From Coriolopsis trogii (Eukaryota; Basidiomycota; Agaricomycetes; Polyporales; Polyporaceae), in contig JAHYIO010000037.1 in NCBI GenBank assembly GCA_020543525.1, positions 62,001 through 126,000 of the forward strand: a stretch of 64,000 bases of DNA. The letters are read 5' to 3'. Below, one piece after another: positions 11,063-20,510 of this stretch (its first letter is position 1; every line of letters begins with the position of its first letter). Under the pieces are notes generated by a model. It saw only the letters and a program-made list of their open reading frames with translations, did no database searches and had not been told where the DNA came from. The position numbers and the translations under genes were made by a program.

Positions 11063-11787
11063 TCACACCCGGGAATCCACGAAACGGTACCACCTCGCAA
11101 TGATCGGACGTATCATCCTCTTCCATTCGGTCACACCGCGGGGTCCCCTCAGGCGACGGAACCTGAAGATTTCTTGATGACGTTTCTTACCTGGTGCGAA
11201 CAACACCCGAATGTGTGAATATGGATATACGGTGCGAGCATGCGCTATGCCCCGACCAGATTGAGTACTGCACCACTCACAATCGCGACAGATCCTCCGC
11301 AACCTGTTACCTCGGTCAGCGAGCTCGATGTGAACCAAGCGTTCAAGCTTGTGGCAAGCTTTGCCTGGCGGCCCGACAACAAGATCCTTGATGTCTACGT
11401 TCTTGACATCATACGATTTGGGCGACGGCCAGAAGCCCAGTAGAACTGGGCGGGACCTCGGGCAAGACCGCTCCCATTCTCGGAGTCGTCGCTTGAGATT
11501 GACGGTTCGCCCCACTTTGATGTCGACGAAGCCATTCGGAGTGTTATCTGCAGTTCATTAGTAGTAGAATTCTGCATGAGACATTGAATACGTACCTCGC
11601 ACCATGAAAGCGTACAGATACCCCTCCTCCTCCGCAGAGGAGAACGGTTTGTTCATCTCGCGCAACAGACGTGCGCGCGTCCGGAATCCCAGTGACAGCG
11701 GAATGTATCCTGTGGATTTCAGTGACAGAGGAGGTGTCCGCCAATCGAGAGCTTACTTCTCGTCTTGTTGCTGCGTCTTGCCTGCAT
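11063..11787 (-). CDS. T5orf172 (GIY-YIG superfamily) domain protein
   Basis: The T5orf172 domain is a GIY-YIG-like nuclease or DNA-binding fold named for bacteriophage T5 Orf172 and common as an expanded family in mushroom genomes. Three exons join in frame: the first from the ATG at 11787 (MQARRSNKT), the second from GYLYAFMVRD, the third from NTPNGFVDIKVGRTVNLKRR. Core signs are GYLYAF (the GIY-like strand), VGRTVNLKRRL (the YIG-like and Arg motif), CHKLERLVHIELA, and a metal-type pair CRDC before KKRHQEIFRF. That last join needs an intron starting after CRD(C) at about 11274 and ending near 11190. The stop is at 11063. The real function in fungi is unknown; nuclease activity is inference from the fold. 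Confidence 0.75.
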
Positions 11788-12255
11788 AGTCGAGTTCCGG
11801 CGCTTCACGGGCTGAGACGGGAAGTGTTGTCGTGATTGTGGGGTCGTAGGTCCCAAAACAAAAGTCAAAAGAATATGGTTCAAGCTAGATCACAGGCGTT
11901 GCGACCACAGGATCAGAGGTACGGTGCTGGGGCTGGAGGGACGAGCAAAGTTCGATGTCGAGACTGGCGCTTGCCGAGAAGCCATAGGTATTCGTACCGC
12001 AGCATACTTCGAAGACCGGAACAAATCACGGTTTACCTTGCTCAGCGTGAGATTATGAGCTCCGTAAGAGTAAGAACATGCTCGGTGCTGTTCGTAGCGG
12101 CATATTCTGGCACGGAGTCGATAGCTGGTGAATGTGTGATATTGAATACACGATTGATAAGCCTATAGCCTGATCTGCTTGCTGCATTAGATATATTCAA
12201 TAAATAGAAGAAAAGTTATAGGCTCACCATGTCTAATCTATCGTGGTTGCGTGCG
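11788..12255. other. Upstream region of the T5orf172 gene
   Basis: No supported gene. The minus frame of the T5orf172 gene stays open for some distance past 11787, so a longer N-terminus is possible. A short AT-rich stretch lies at about 12186-12215. Confidence 0.4.
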
Positions 12256-12660
12256 TTATAGCAGCTCGTCTGACGCCAAACGCAACCACGACCTTCGGCT
12301 GGCGCATCGACACAGCCACTGGTTTCCACTCAAACCATATTGGGAGGAGGCCGGAAAACACATGTACATTACCTCTTTTGTCTGCCCTTCCCACGCCCCA
12401 TTCAGCCGAGCAGGTCCGGAAGCACGGCGTCTGTTTACGTCTGCGTGTATCTCAGACGCCAACGCGCGGAAGATGTGCCGAGTATGAGGATCTGCTTCCC
12501 GTTCGTAGTGGCCTCGGTAAAGATTGCATGAACGGGGACCGTGCTGCCCTATACGGGATGCTAGAGAAGATGTTCTGGAATTATAGTGGTAGCCCGCAGC
12601 GTGAGCTGCTAATATTACCGTATCTTGGACATTACCTATGACCGGTTTGTTGGCTTGCAA
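12256..12660 (-). CDS. Doubtful small open frame
   Basis: A 134-codon minus-strand frame begins MQANKPVIGNVQDT and ends SWLRLASDELL. No motif is recognised and a plus-strand frame of equal length overlaps it (12243-12641), so either or neither may be real. It lies downstream of the WD40 gene and could include its last exon. Confidence 0.2.
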   Translation of the reverse strand: MQANKPVIGNVQDTVILAAHAAGYHYNSRTSSLASRIGQHGPRSCNLYRGHYEREADPHTRHIFRALASEIHADVNRRRASGPARLNGAWEGQTKEVMYMCFPASSQYGLSGNQWLCRCASRRSWLRLASDELL

Positions 12661-12900
12661 TGAGATCTGCGCGTTGCGTCACTGGCGTTGCTCAAGCTGT
12701 TAACGTCCGGACTTACCTCTAGATTTGGCCGACATATCCTACACTCCCCGAGTTTGTTCTGAACAGCGTTCGGCCCGGAGGACTACACCCTATTTCTCGC
12801 TAGCTCTCAAGCACAGGCATGTACGCTTGGCACCTGCTTGAGATAACAGATAATAGTAGTACAAGCGTACAAGCCTTTGTGCGAATCGATGTCGAAGTAA

Positions 12901-14507
12901 TTAGCGGAGGCGTTCGTCGACGGGAACGACCAACAATACACAAGCAACAACTGAAAAAGATAGCAGCATGACAACGAGGGATGAGCACATCTGCGTAGTA
13001 GTCGTGAGTACTTGAACATGTGAAAGACTTCCCATGCTCACCAAGGAACACGTTCTCAAGGACTTATCAACAGGAACTTGGACCACGTCTGTACTTGGGG
13101 CGGCGCTAGTAGAGTACTCGTGGAGTTCCACCATCGTGCAGTCTGCGTCACAGCGAGTCAAAGCCATGTTTGACATTACGATACGGAAAATCGCGGCTTA
13201 CCAAGCTCCTCAGCTTCCCAAATGATACAGTCAGATGCTGCGTCGCCATTGAAAATCCCGGTAGCAATTTGGAAGCGGAAATCGGAGGCAATGGGCGCAA
13301 CATGACAGAACGCCTACCATACATACACAGTGAGTCGTAGATTGTGGTTGAAGAAGGAGCAAGCTCACCGAGAGTGCAAGGACCTTACCCTTCCCTAAGT
13401 AGCTCTGTAAGCCGCGAGAACACTGCTTGACGTGGGAACATACCTGGGATCGTGAGCGTGTGTAACTTGCCCATCATCAAGTCCCATACAGTAACAACAC
13501 CGGTCGTGGTACCTCCAACAATCCCGCTGCCGCCATGAATTGAGAGAACCGGGGTCGGATAGGGCTCACCCACAGCATGGGGAAATACGCCTATCGGCTT
13601 CTCGGTGTCTGTCCTATAGACATCGAAACCCTTCATCAAGTTAGATACAGCTAGCCGTGATCCATCCGCAGACAAACTGGCACTGGCACTAAATTCCACT
13701 CAGCGTGAGCCGTATATATAAATGTAAAGCCACGCACATCTTTCCCTGAAGTGAGATGGAGCGAATGCTGCACCAGGTCAATGCATCGAACAGCCTGGAG
13801 TAAGGCATATCAGATCAAAGCGGGTCGTAATGCAAGTGGGAAAAATGGAGGAGCTCACTGAACCCCGTGGTACATGTACGTCGCCATAAGGAGCGGTTGT
13901 TCATCGGTGCCGGTCCAGTGCAGACTGGTGACAAGGACCTCGAGATGTTCGTTATGGGATGTTTTTGGAGGTTCGAGAAGCTCCGCTTCGCATACAAATA
14001 CATCCCCTGAGAAGCTATGAGGGAGGAGGAAGATATGTTATGAGAGGTCAAACTACTCACCTAACACGTGCCACCTCCACACCTTGACTTCTCGCAAGGC
14101 GCCCGAGGCTACTCGATCTCCATCGATGGCGAGTCGTTCAACGGGATATTTGTGCGCCCAGAATCCGCTCATAGAGAAAGTGTTCTATGGTGGTATAAAC
14201 GCAAAAAGAAGCAACCCGGGACAGGTAGACGCACCAATGCGACACTGACGGTGAGCATCCCTATGTTGCCATCCTGTGTCCCGAAAAGCAATGTCTCTTC
14301 CCCCGACGGAACCCATGCGAGGGACAACACAGGAGAGCCACCTTCATAACAGTGTAGGAGCTTCCCCGCCTCGACATTCCAGAGGCACACGTGCCCATCG
14401 AGGCCCGCAGTTGCGATGTAGGTACCTTCAGGACTGAACGAGACCGCGGTGATGCCTTTAGTATGACCATTGGTTAGTCGAACTTGTTCCTTGTATCTGC
14501 GAACCAT
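12901..14507 (-). CDS. WD40-repeat protein with C-terminal membrane segment
   Basis: WD40 propellers are protein-binding platforms. The start is set at the ATG at 14507 (MVRRYKEQVRLTNGHTKG), where the first blade begins at once. Blades seen: GHTKGITAVSFSPEGTYIA with CLWNVEAGKLL; VLSLAWVPSGEETLLFGTQ; ERLAIDGDRVASGALREV with KVWRW (14080-14165); LVTSLHWTGTDEQPLLMA (near 13900); SASLSADGSRLAVSN (13650-13695); VGGTTTGVVTVWDLMMGK (13460-13520). After the propeller comes the block IASDFRFQIATGIFNGD with DCIIWEAEE (near 13200-13290), which I associate with a mushroom-specific WD40 family. The end carries a hydrophobic helix (SLVVMLLSFSVVACVLLVV, near 12915-12970), suggesting a tail-anchored protein. 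At least six introns interrupt it. Confidence 0.7.
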
Positions 14508-15112
14508 GTCAGGTAGTCGGCAGTCGTCAGTTGAACTTGGGGAAAAGAAACAAGAAACAGAGTCCAGGTTGGAGGGACAAGAGGTACGAAGGATGGCGTA
14601 ACCCAGTGGTGTAATGATGAGCGCGTGCGACACGTTTGTCTTTGGCTCCTTGAGCTTTGACATTGTGCCAATGACCATGACGTGTACGCGAAGTATAACA
14701 GCACAATACCAGCCCCACAGAGTATCCCATATGGTCGAGTCAAGCGAATCAGCTGTCTGAGAGACCCAGGACGTAGTTCATAGTTGATCGATATCGATCG
14801 ATATTGTTGAGCATTGAACGTTAAACGTTGAACGTTGAACGCATTGGGCTGCGGATTCGAGCGCTCTCACGGCGGCCCGTTGTTGCCCACTTCCTCCAAT
14901 CCTCCTTCTCCCTCAGCGGTTACGCTAGACTTGCTTTGACTGGACACAAAGACGATGGAACATCCGGATCCTCGAGCTTTACGACCATTCCCGCCTATGC
15001 TGCAACACCCTTGTTGCTGACAACTGCTGCAGTATTTAAGCCAAGCACGTCGCTCTCTTCGAATCCACAACCTCGACTCTTAGCCGCTCCCTAATTTGAG
15101 CCACTCCTAGGA
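14508..15112. promoter_or_regulatory. Divergent promoter region with short palindromic repeats
   Basis: This gap separates the WD40 gene (minus) from the gene at 15113 (plus). At 14786-14804 it holds overlapping ATCGAT/GATCGATATC palindromes and at 14813-14841 a four-fold near-repeat of GAACGTT. A TATTTAAG box lies near 15032, about 75 bp before the plus-strand ATG, placed like a TATA element. Short frames here have no coding support. Confidence 0.45.
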
Positions 15113-15822
15113 ATGCCTTTGCACAAGTGAGTGATTCTGTCGCTTCCGTCCGTGCTACTCCTAGACCGGCTTACTAATGCCTGTAGCATGGTAGGGAGGC
15201 CATCATTGCCCTCTCGCTGTCGGGTGTAGTTTACACCGAGCAGTTGAGAAATGGACATCCCGTTCGACCTGTGGATACCCGTCGCTTTGTGCATGTGTTG
15301 CTCGCGGAGTGTTCTCCGGAACTGTGTATGTGGTATCGATATTCTTTCCTGTTGCGCGATACTTATGATGGCACAGACGGTCTTGTGATACATGAGGCCG
15401 TGGACGACAAGTGTTGTGCCAAGCCCCCCGTCCTTCTGTGGCGCATATGGATTCCGGACAATAGGATTACATTCTGTGGCACCGAGGTGAGCTACTTTCT
15501 CATCTCTTTGCAACATATGTTGATTATTTTCCAGGCCCATCTCAGCATTGCCCTGTGCTATGCGGACAAGTGGGAGTTTAACCTGCTTTTCAAGTCTGTT
15601 TACGACTTCTGGAGGTTCTCGCGCGTCGTTGCTCAGACGAAGGAGGGGAACCTTCTCCACCTTCAATATGCCGATCAGCTTTTGATGGCACTCACGGCGA
15701 ATGTTCCAACTGTCGAGATCGTCGAAGGTACGCCTGGCGCCGCCCGCCCCTCCGACACGAGCGAAATAGACTCGTCTCAGGGTGAGACGGGAGTGAAGTC
15801 TAGCTATTTCTTCAAGTTGTGA
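15113..15822 (+). CDS. Unrecognised protein, three exons
   Basis: Exon 1 (15113-15126) codes MPLH and joins across an intron (15127-15194) to KEAIIALSLSGVVYTEQLRN. A second intron at 15487-15534 (GTGAGC...TTCCAG) joins FCGTE to AHLSIALCYADKWE; its 48-nt length is a multiple of three, so the frame stays open through it. The protein is about 200 residues. It has aromatic-rich strands (LLWRIWIPDN, FNLLFKSVYDFWRF) and an acidic Ser-rich end, with the stop at 15822. No membrane helix or catalytic motif is clear and I do not recognise the family. Confidence 0.6.
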
Positions 15823-16175
15823 CTACATCGTGTTGTACATAGTATTGTTTGTCGCTAAGTTCTTCCTGGAACTTGAATATACACATAGCATTCACATATG
15901 GGACGTGCGTGCCTCTCGCGATCGGAGGCCCCGGCGGTAAGACTTGGTCGTGCGTAAGGGAGAGGCCGCCTGAAGCGCCCGTGATACACGGCCGGTAGCG
16001 GCGTCACTTATTAGTGCACCCTCTTCTTTCGACTTGTCCAAATACATTGGCCTCCCGCGCGCGACAATGGTCTTTCGCTATCGCTTTGACACCTCATTGA
16101 GCTATATGATACAGCTCCACTGCGAGTGGCCCCCCCTCCACCGTCCTCTTCCCCGCCAACCGACACCTTGCAAGT
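15823..16175. other. Intergenic
   Basis: Holds the 3' region of the 15113 gene and the presumed promoter of the next. No coding or RNA signal seen. Confidence 0.5.
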
Positions 16176-17474
16176 ATGCCTCCCTTCTCAGGCGAGGTAT
16201 GTGCTCTGCTTGATCTCAGCCAACCTACGCACTTACCAGTATCCCAAGCACGAGGGTGGATCTCCTCATGTGTATGAATTTCTCAAGTGGACAGAGCGGG
16301 TCGTGGATGGAGTCTTGTCCATCGCTGGGCGTGCGCTAGACATCGCCGAAACTGCCCTCCTTCTGACCAGATACCCGCTAGGCATCCTGCTCGCGATCCT
16401 GATCTCAGCATGGACGTTTGGCAGGATCACGAGCTCCGCCGTTGACATGGTTCAAGCTGGTATGCACCATCTTTGTGATCTACCTCTTGCCGCTCGCCTC
16501 CCCCCCTGCTCGACTACCTCTCAAACATTATCTTCGGCCGCTGCAACGCGTCCAACTTCCCAAACGCCCGTCGATTTCCCATCGCTCATGAGGATCCAAA
16601 ACGTGGCTCTGGAGGAGCTCTCCGGACAGGCCGCTCTTGGTTCTGGCCTGTCGAAGAACATGAGGCACGCCGAGCTCGCGGTGAAGGATCTCATCGTCGC
16701 CATCAGGGAGAGCAATCTCGTCCACAAGGAACCCTTGGCGGACACACTCTCCGCATTTGTCCGAGAAGCGCGAGTCACAGCGCGCAGTCTGCAGGAAGTC
16801 GCTGTGAAGATTCACGCTCTCATGGACGGGTATGCCTCTCCAATCGATCGAGTAATGTCAATGTGGACTGACTCACCATCCACAGCTTCGAAGTTTTCAA
16901 TGTACTCGCACACCGTACGCTTTGCGATGCCAAGGCTTCCCAGGAAGATATCTACGACGGGGCGTCTGCGGTCGCTCACGCATTCGATGCTTCACTCCAT
17001 TCCTTTTCAACTCAGATATCCACCATCATATCGGAGGCGAAGAAGGCTGCTATGAACCTCGATTCGCTCGAAGAGAACCTCGTCCATGTTCACACCCTCT
17101 GTGTCAGGGAGATGTTCGTCACGAAAGCCGCGCGCCACGACCTCCTCTGGGACCTGTGGGCTCTCCTCCAGGGCACCATACTGGCGAAAGTTCGTGATCT
17201 CCAGTATCGTGCGGAGGTGCTCGAGGACATCAACCAGTATAGGACACTCGCTACCTCATACGTGGCCGCAACAATGCAAACCCTCATGGTAGTCGATATC
17301 AGCCTGGCTGACCTTGGCACGAAGCTTTCGGAATCAAACGTTCATGCATACGGCATGCCGATTGAAGTACAGCTAGGCAGTATCGAGCGCAGCATGCTTC
17401 GCTTGAGAGAAGAGCTCTTGGCCTCCAAGGGGGTTGCTCAACGCGGCCAGCTCGGTATCTCGGATCCTTTGTAA
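16176..17474 (+). CDS. Single-pass membrane protein with long helical lumenal or cytosolic part
   Basis: The first exon is tiny (16176-16196, MPPFSGE) and joins across a 43-nt intron (16197-16239) to YPKHEGGSPHVYEFLKWTER. That start is preferred because it is the only ATG whose phase fits. One membrane segment (YPLGILLAILISAWTFGRI, about 16370-16435) follows an amphipathic helix. The next 200 residues are Ala/Leu/Glu-rich and helical (ALEELSGQAALGSGL, AELAVKDLIVAI). An intron near 16830-16886 joins HALMDG to FEVFNVLAHRTLCD. More helices follow to the stop at 17474. Family unknown; several similar one-pass helical proteins occur in mushrooms. A hydrophobic out-of-frame stretch near 16460-16530 makes one further splice possible. 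Confidence 0.6.
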
Positions 17475-17849
17475 TTTACGTGGTTCATCTGTATGATTTA
17501 CTACCTCCCACACATATACACACGGTATACAACGCGTACGGTCCAAAAGATACGTAGTTTGTGGGTGTCAGGCGATCGCAACAGTGTGAGAGTGCAGTAG
17601 TCGAGGAGATATGGCGGTCCTGCATTTTGAAGGGATGCGTTAGCGGCGCCGTGACGCGCGGCGCTAATCCACAATCAGGCCACCATGCCTTGTCTCCTCC
17701 GCCCACCACTGCTCTGCTTTAGCCGTTGCTTTAGCCACTACCATGGCTCTTTGTGTTGCCCTTGTATATTACGGACGACATGGTCGTGAGCCGCCGCCCT
17801 CCAGTCTCCCCCCAGCCACTGCATATCGGTACCAAACGTCGGTAGCAAG
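17475..17849. other. Intergenic
   Basis: No gene is supported here. It holds the end of the upstream transcript and the promoter of the 17850 gene. Confidence 0.5.
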
Positions 17850-18940
17850 ATGACTACCGACGTACATGTGAGTTCGCTCTCTGATCAGTATCGTCTTCTA
17901 CTCACCTCTCTTGAATGCGTAGCATATATACTCCGTGCTGGATCTGGAGCTGTTTATATCCTACGCGGCCGCTGAGCCACGTCTCGCTTCTTCGGTGAAG
18001 GAGCTCACCGTCCGTATCGATGGGCCTTTTGCCCCACACTCTCTACGGCAATGCCTTTCCATCGTCCGGTACGCCACCGATCTTTCGTTGTTCCTCCCGC
18101 CCAATGCTCCTCGGGATGTTCTGCGAGGAGTCTCCTTCAAGAAGCTACAATTCTTCAAGAGCAACCTCCCGCATGGTCATCTTGTCCGGTTCCTGGCCCG
18201 CCATCCCTCGATATCCAAGCTCTCGTTGGCCGCTTGTGGTCGTGAGCGAAACGAGAGTTGTCCCTTGACGGATATGAACGCGCGACCTTACGTCTCTCTC
18301 GAGTGTCCAACGACATGCATCTCTGCCATTGCACACGAGAACCTTTACCGCCTCGCAGCACATGAATATCCAAGCACATCCCCTAATAGCTTAGCATGTC
18401 TTCGTGGTCTTCCCGCTCCCCTGGCCGTCTTATCACGTCTGACACTCGACTTCGCTCCTCACGACTATGATGTTCTGGATAGCCTCGTTGCTGTTGCTCC
18501 AGGTCTTCAGAAGATCAAGTTATTGGAGACCCCACGGGTTCACGTACGTGCCTCCGCATATCGTCGCGGGAGAGTAGCTGACCAAATAATAGCGTCGACA
18601 AGCTCATGCTCGACGCGCCTGGAACGATGCAAGGGCGTGGTATGCGGCTCTCCTGAAGTTCGAGGCACTCGAAGAGATTGCCGTTCGAACCGAAGCTCCT
18701 GTCATGAAGGCATCGGCGACGTTGGAGGACGAGAGGGTGACTGTATCGAGGTGGATAGGTGTCCTTCCCAGCTCGGCCAGGTCAGCCAAAGTATCGCCCC
18801 ATCCCACCCTCCTTGCTATCCGCCTCTGGTACATTTACGACGGTCCCGGCACTGGTATCATCACCATATGGTCGCGCGCGTCGGGATTATGGAAGAACAT
18901 CCATCGTGAGGTTGAACCAGCGCCAGACGCCCTCTTTTGA
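17850..18940 (+). CDS. LRR / F-box-like protein
   Basis: Exon 1 (17850-17867, MTTDVH) joins across an intron (17868-17922) to HIYSVLDLELFISYAAAEPR. Repeated leucine-patterned segments follow (VKELTVRIDGPF, ATDLSLFLPPN, KKLQFFKSNLP, ISKLSLAACG, LSRLTLDFAPHDYD, LQKIKLLETP), typical of the irregular LRR part of the many mushroom F-box proteins. No clear F-box is visible at the start, so this may be an F-box-less relative. An intron near 18553-18594 joins PRVH to RRQAHARRAW; the last exon holds EALEEIAVRTEAP and ends at 18940. Such proteins often select substrates for SCF ubiquitin ligases; that role is inferred from the family. Confidence 0.6.
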
Positions 18941-19209
18941 TATTTGTTAGGTCACCGGTGAGTACATACGCCCACATTGCACCACTACATATATGCTCAT
19001 CCATCATCTAGTTCTGCCCGTGCCACTTGTTGATGTTTACGAGCTACGTTGTTGTACACGATCTGTTTGTAATGTCACAAGTCACCTTGTCGTATTCGCT
19101 GTCTTTGACAGCACGTGATCCAGCCAACGGCTTTGTTAAGGCGTGGTGAGTGGCCACACTGCTCTCCTTCATCCTTTCGCGCGCTGGTCCACGCATCTTT
19201 CCCCTCCCC

Positions 19210-20298
19210 ATGGAAAACGCCTCCCCTTGCTCAACGACTTCTTCCTTGCCCGATCCGTTGTTGCCTTCGATCCTGGACATGTCGCCCCCGTTGAGCCCTG
19301 TTGATTTACCTCTGACTACAAGCGGATTATACGATTTTGAGCCAATCGGGTCCTCTTGCACGTCGTCCCCTTCTGACGATGAGCCGGAAGTTACTCTTAC
19401 CCTTACATGCGACACTCCTCTCCCGCCGTATAGGCAAGAGGTTCTCGATGTAGGCGATTGTGCCGCCGCAGATCGAGGGACCACTGACGCTGTATCGCCT
19501 ACACTCTTGAGGTGCGAATCCGCACACATGTCCATGTACAAAGGCGTTTCTCACACCCAGTAAAGCGACGATCTGTATGGATCCATCAAGACATAGCTGA
19601 AGACGTTGCAGAAGTCGAGTCATGCTCTCTTGGCGGCAGTAGTGCGCTTGAGCATTGCAAATGTGGGTTGGCGAGTTGTTCTTTGTTCAGCCACTCTCTT
19701 ATTCCCTCCACAGAAGAATAAGAAGGTCCGTGACGCTCAAGCCGACGACGAGATCGCACAGGGTATAGCTGTCATCGGCGACTACCTGCTGGCGACCAAG
19801 AATACCATGTCTCGTATGTATTGTATGTATCATGATCTCTCGCGGGGACTGTCCTTTCGTCTTACAAGACTCAGCCCAGGAAGGTGCGAAGACGGCCAGA
19901 TTCAGTCTGTTGAACATCCCCGTAGGTTCTAGCCCTCGTGCGAGTTATCGTTCTACTTTCGTATCTGTGAGTCTCTCACCCCGTTGTTGGATGCGGTACC
20001 GACCACACGACCTCTCTAGCGCATGTCGAACCTATGGCGGGATGCTTTCCCGCCACCGGCTAAGTTCTCGCTCAAGTCTCGTCTATCCACGCCTTCCAAA
20101 CGACGGTGCAGTGGTTTCTGGGAGCAGATCACTTTCTCCCTGAGCCGTCGACGCGCGCGTGCAGACCTGAGGATGGTGAACGTTCGGTTGGTCATACTTG
20201 TGTTCTGCGTTGTGATATTCGGTGCCTGGTTTCGGCCTTGGAGCATTCTTCAACGCCCGATGAAGCATTCTGCTTGGAAGACACTTATGGAACTATGA
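19210..20298 (+). CDS. Unrecognised protein with C-terminal membrane anchor
   Basis: The ATG at 19210 (MENASPCSTTSSLPD) opens an acidic, Ser/Pro/Thr-rich exon. Later exons carry helical parts (ALLAAVVRLSIAN joined to KNKKVRDAQADDEIAQG near 19620-19810) and a basic segment (MSNLWRDAFPPPAKFSLKSR) that ends in a hydrophobic helix (VRLVILVFCVVIFGAWF, near 20185-20240) and a short tail to 20298. It is therefore likely to be membrane anchored at its C-terminus. The joins between the first exon and 19590, and near 19820-20020, could not be settled because no donor and acceptor pair kept the frame without doubt. Function unknown. Confidence 0.4.
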
Positions 20299-20510
20299 CG
20301 CTTTGCACCATTGTTTTGTAGTTACCGATTTTGTTCATCCTTATGACCAAGGCGCTCTGTTCATCAGAGCACCATGCAACGTCGTCCGGCAATCACCTTT
20401 CACGTCTTGCAGACACGCGCCACACGCCTCGATATGCCCTTGCTTTCCTCGCCGTCTTCTCTCGTATCCTCTCGCATCTCTACGTCTGCCAACGACTCAC
20501 TCCGCATGCA

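Noticed and set aside
11036..11068. Possible regulatory array in the ACA/TTCACA run
   Set aside because: A simple microsatellite with no conserved spacing.
16126..16175. Start of the membrane protein at a GTG codon at 16126
   Set aside because: Eukaryotic genes start at ATG; the tiny exon at 16176 with an in-phase intron fits better.
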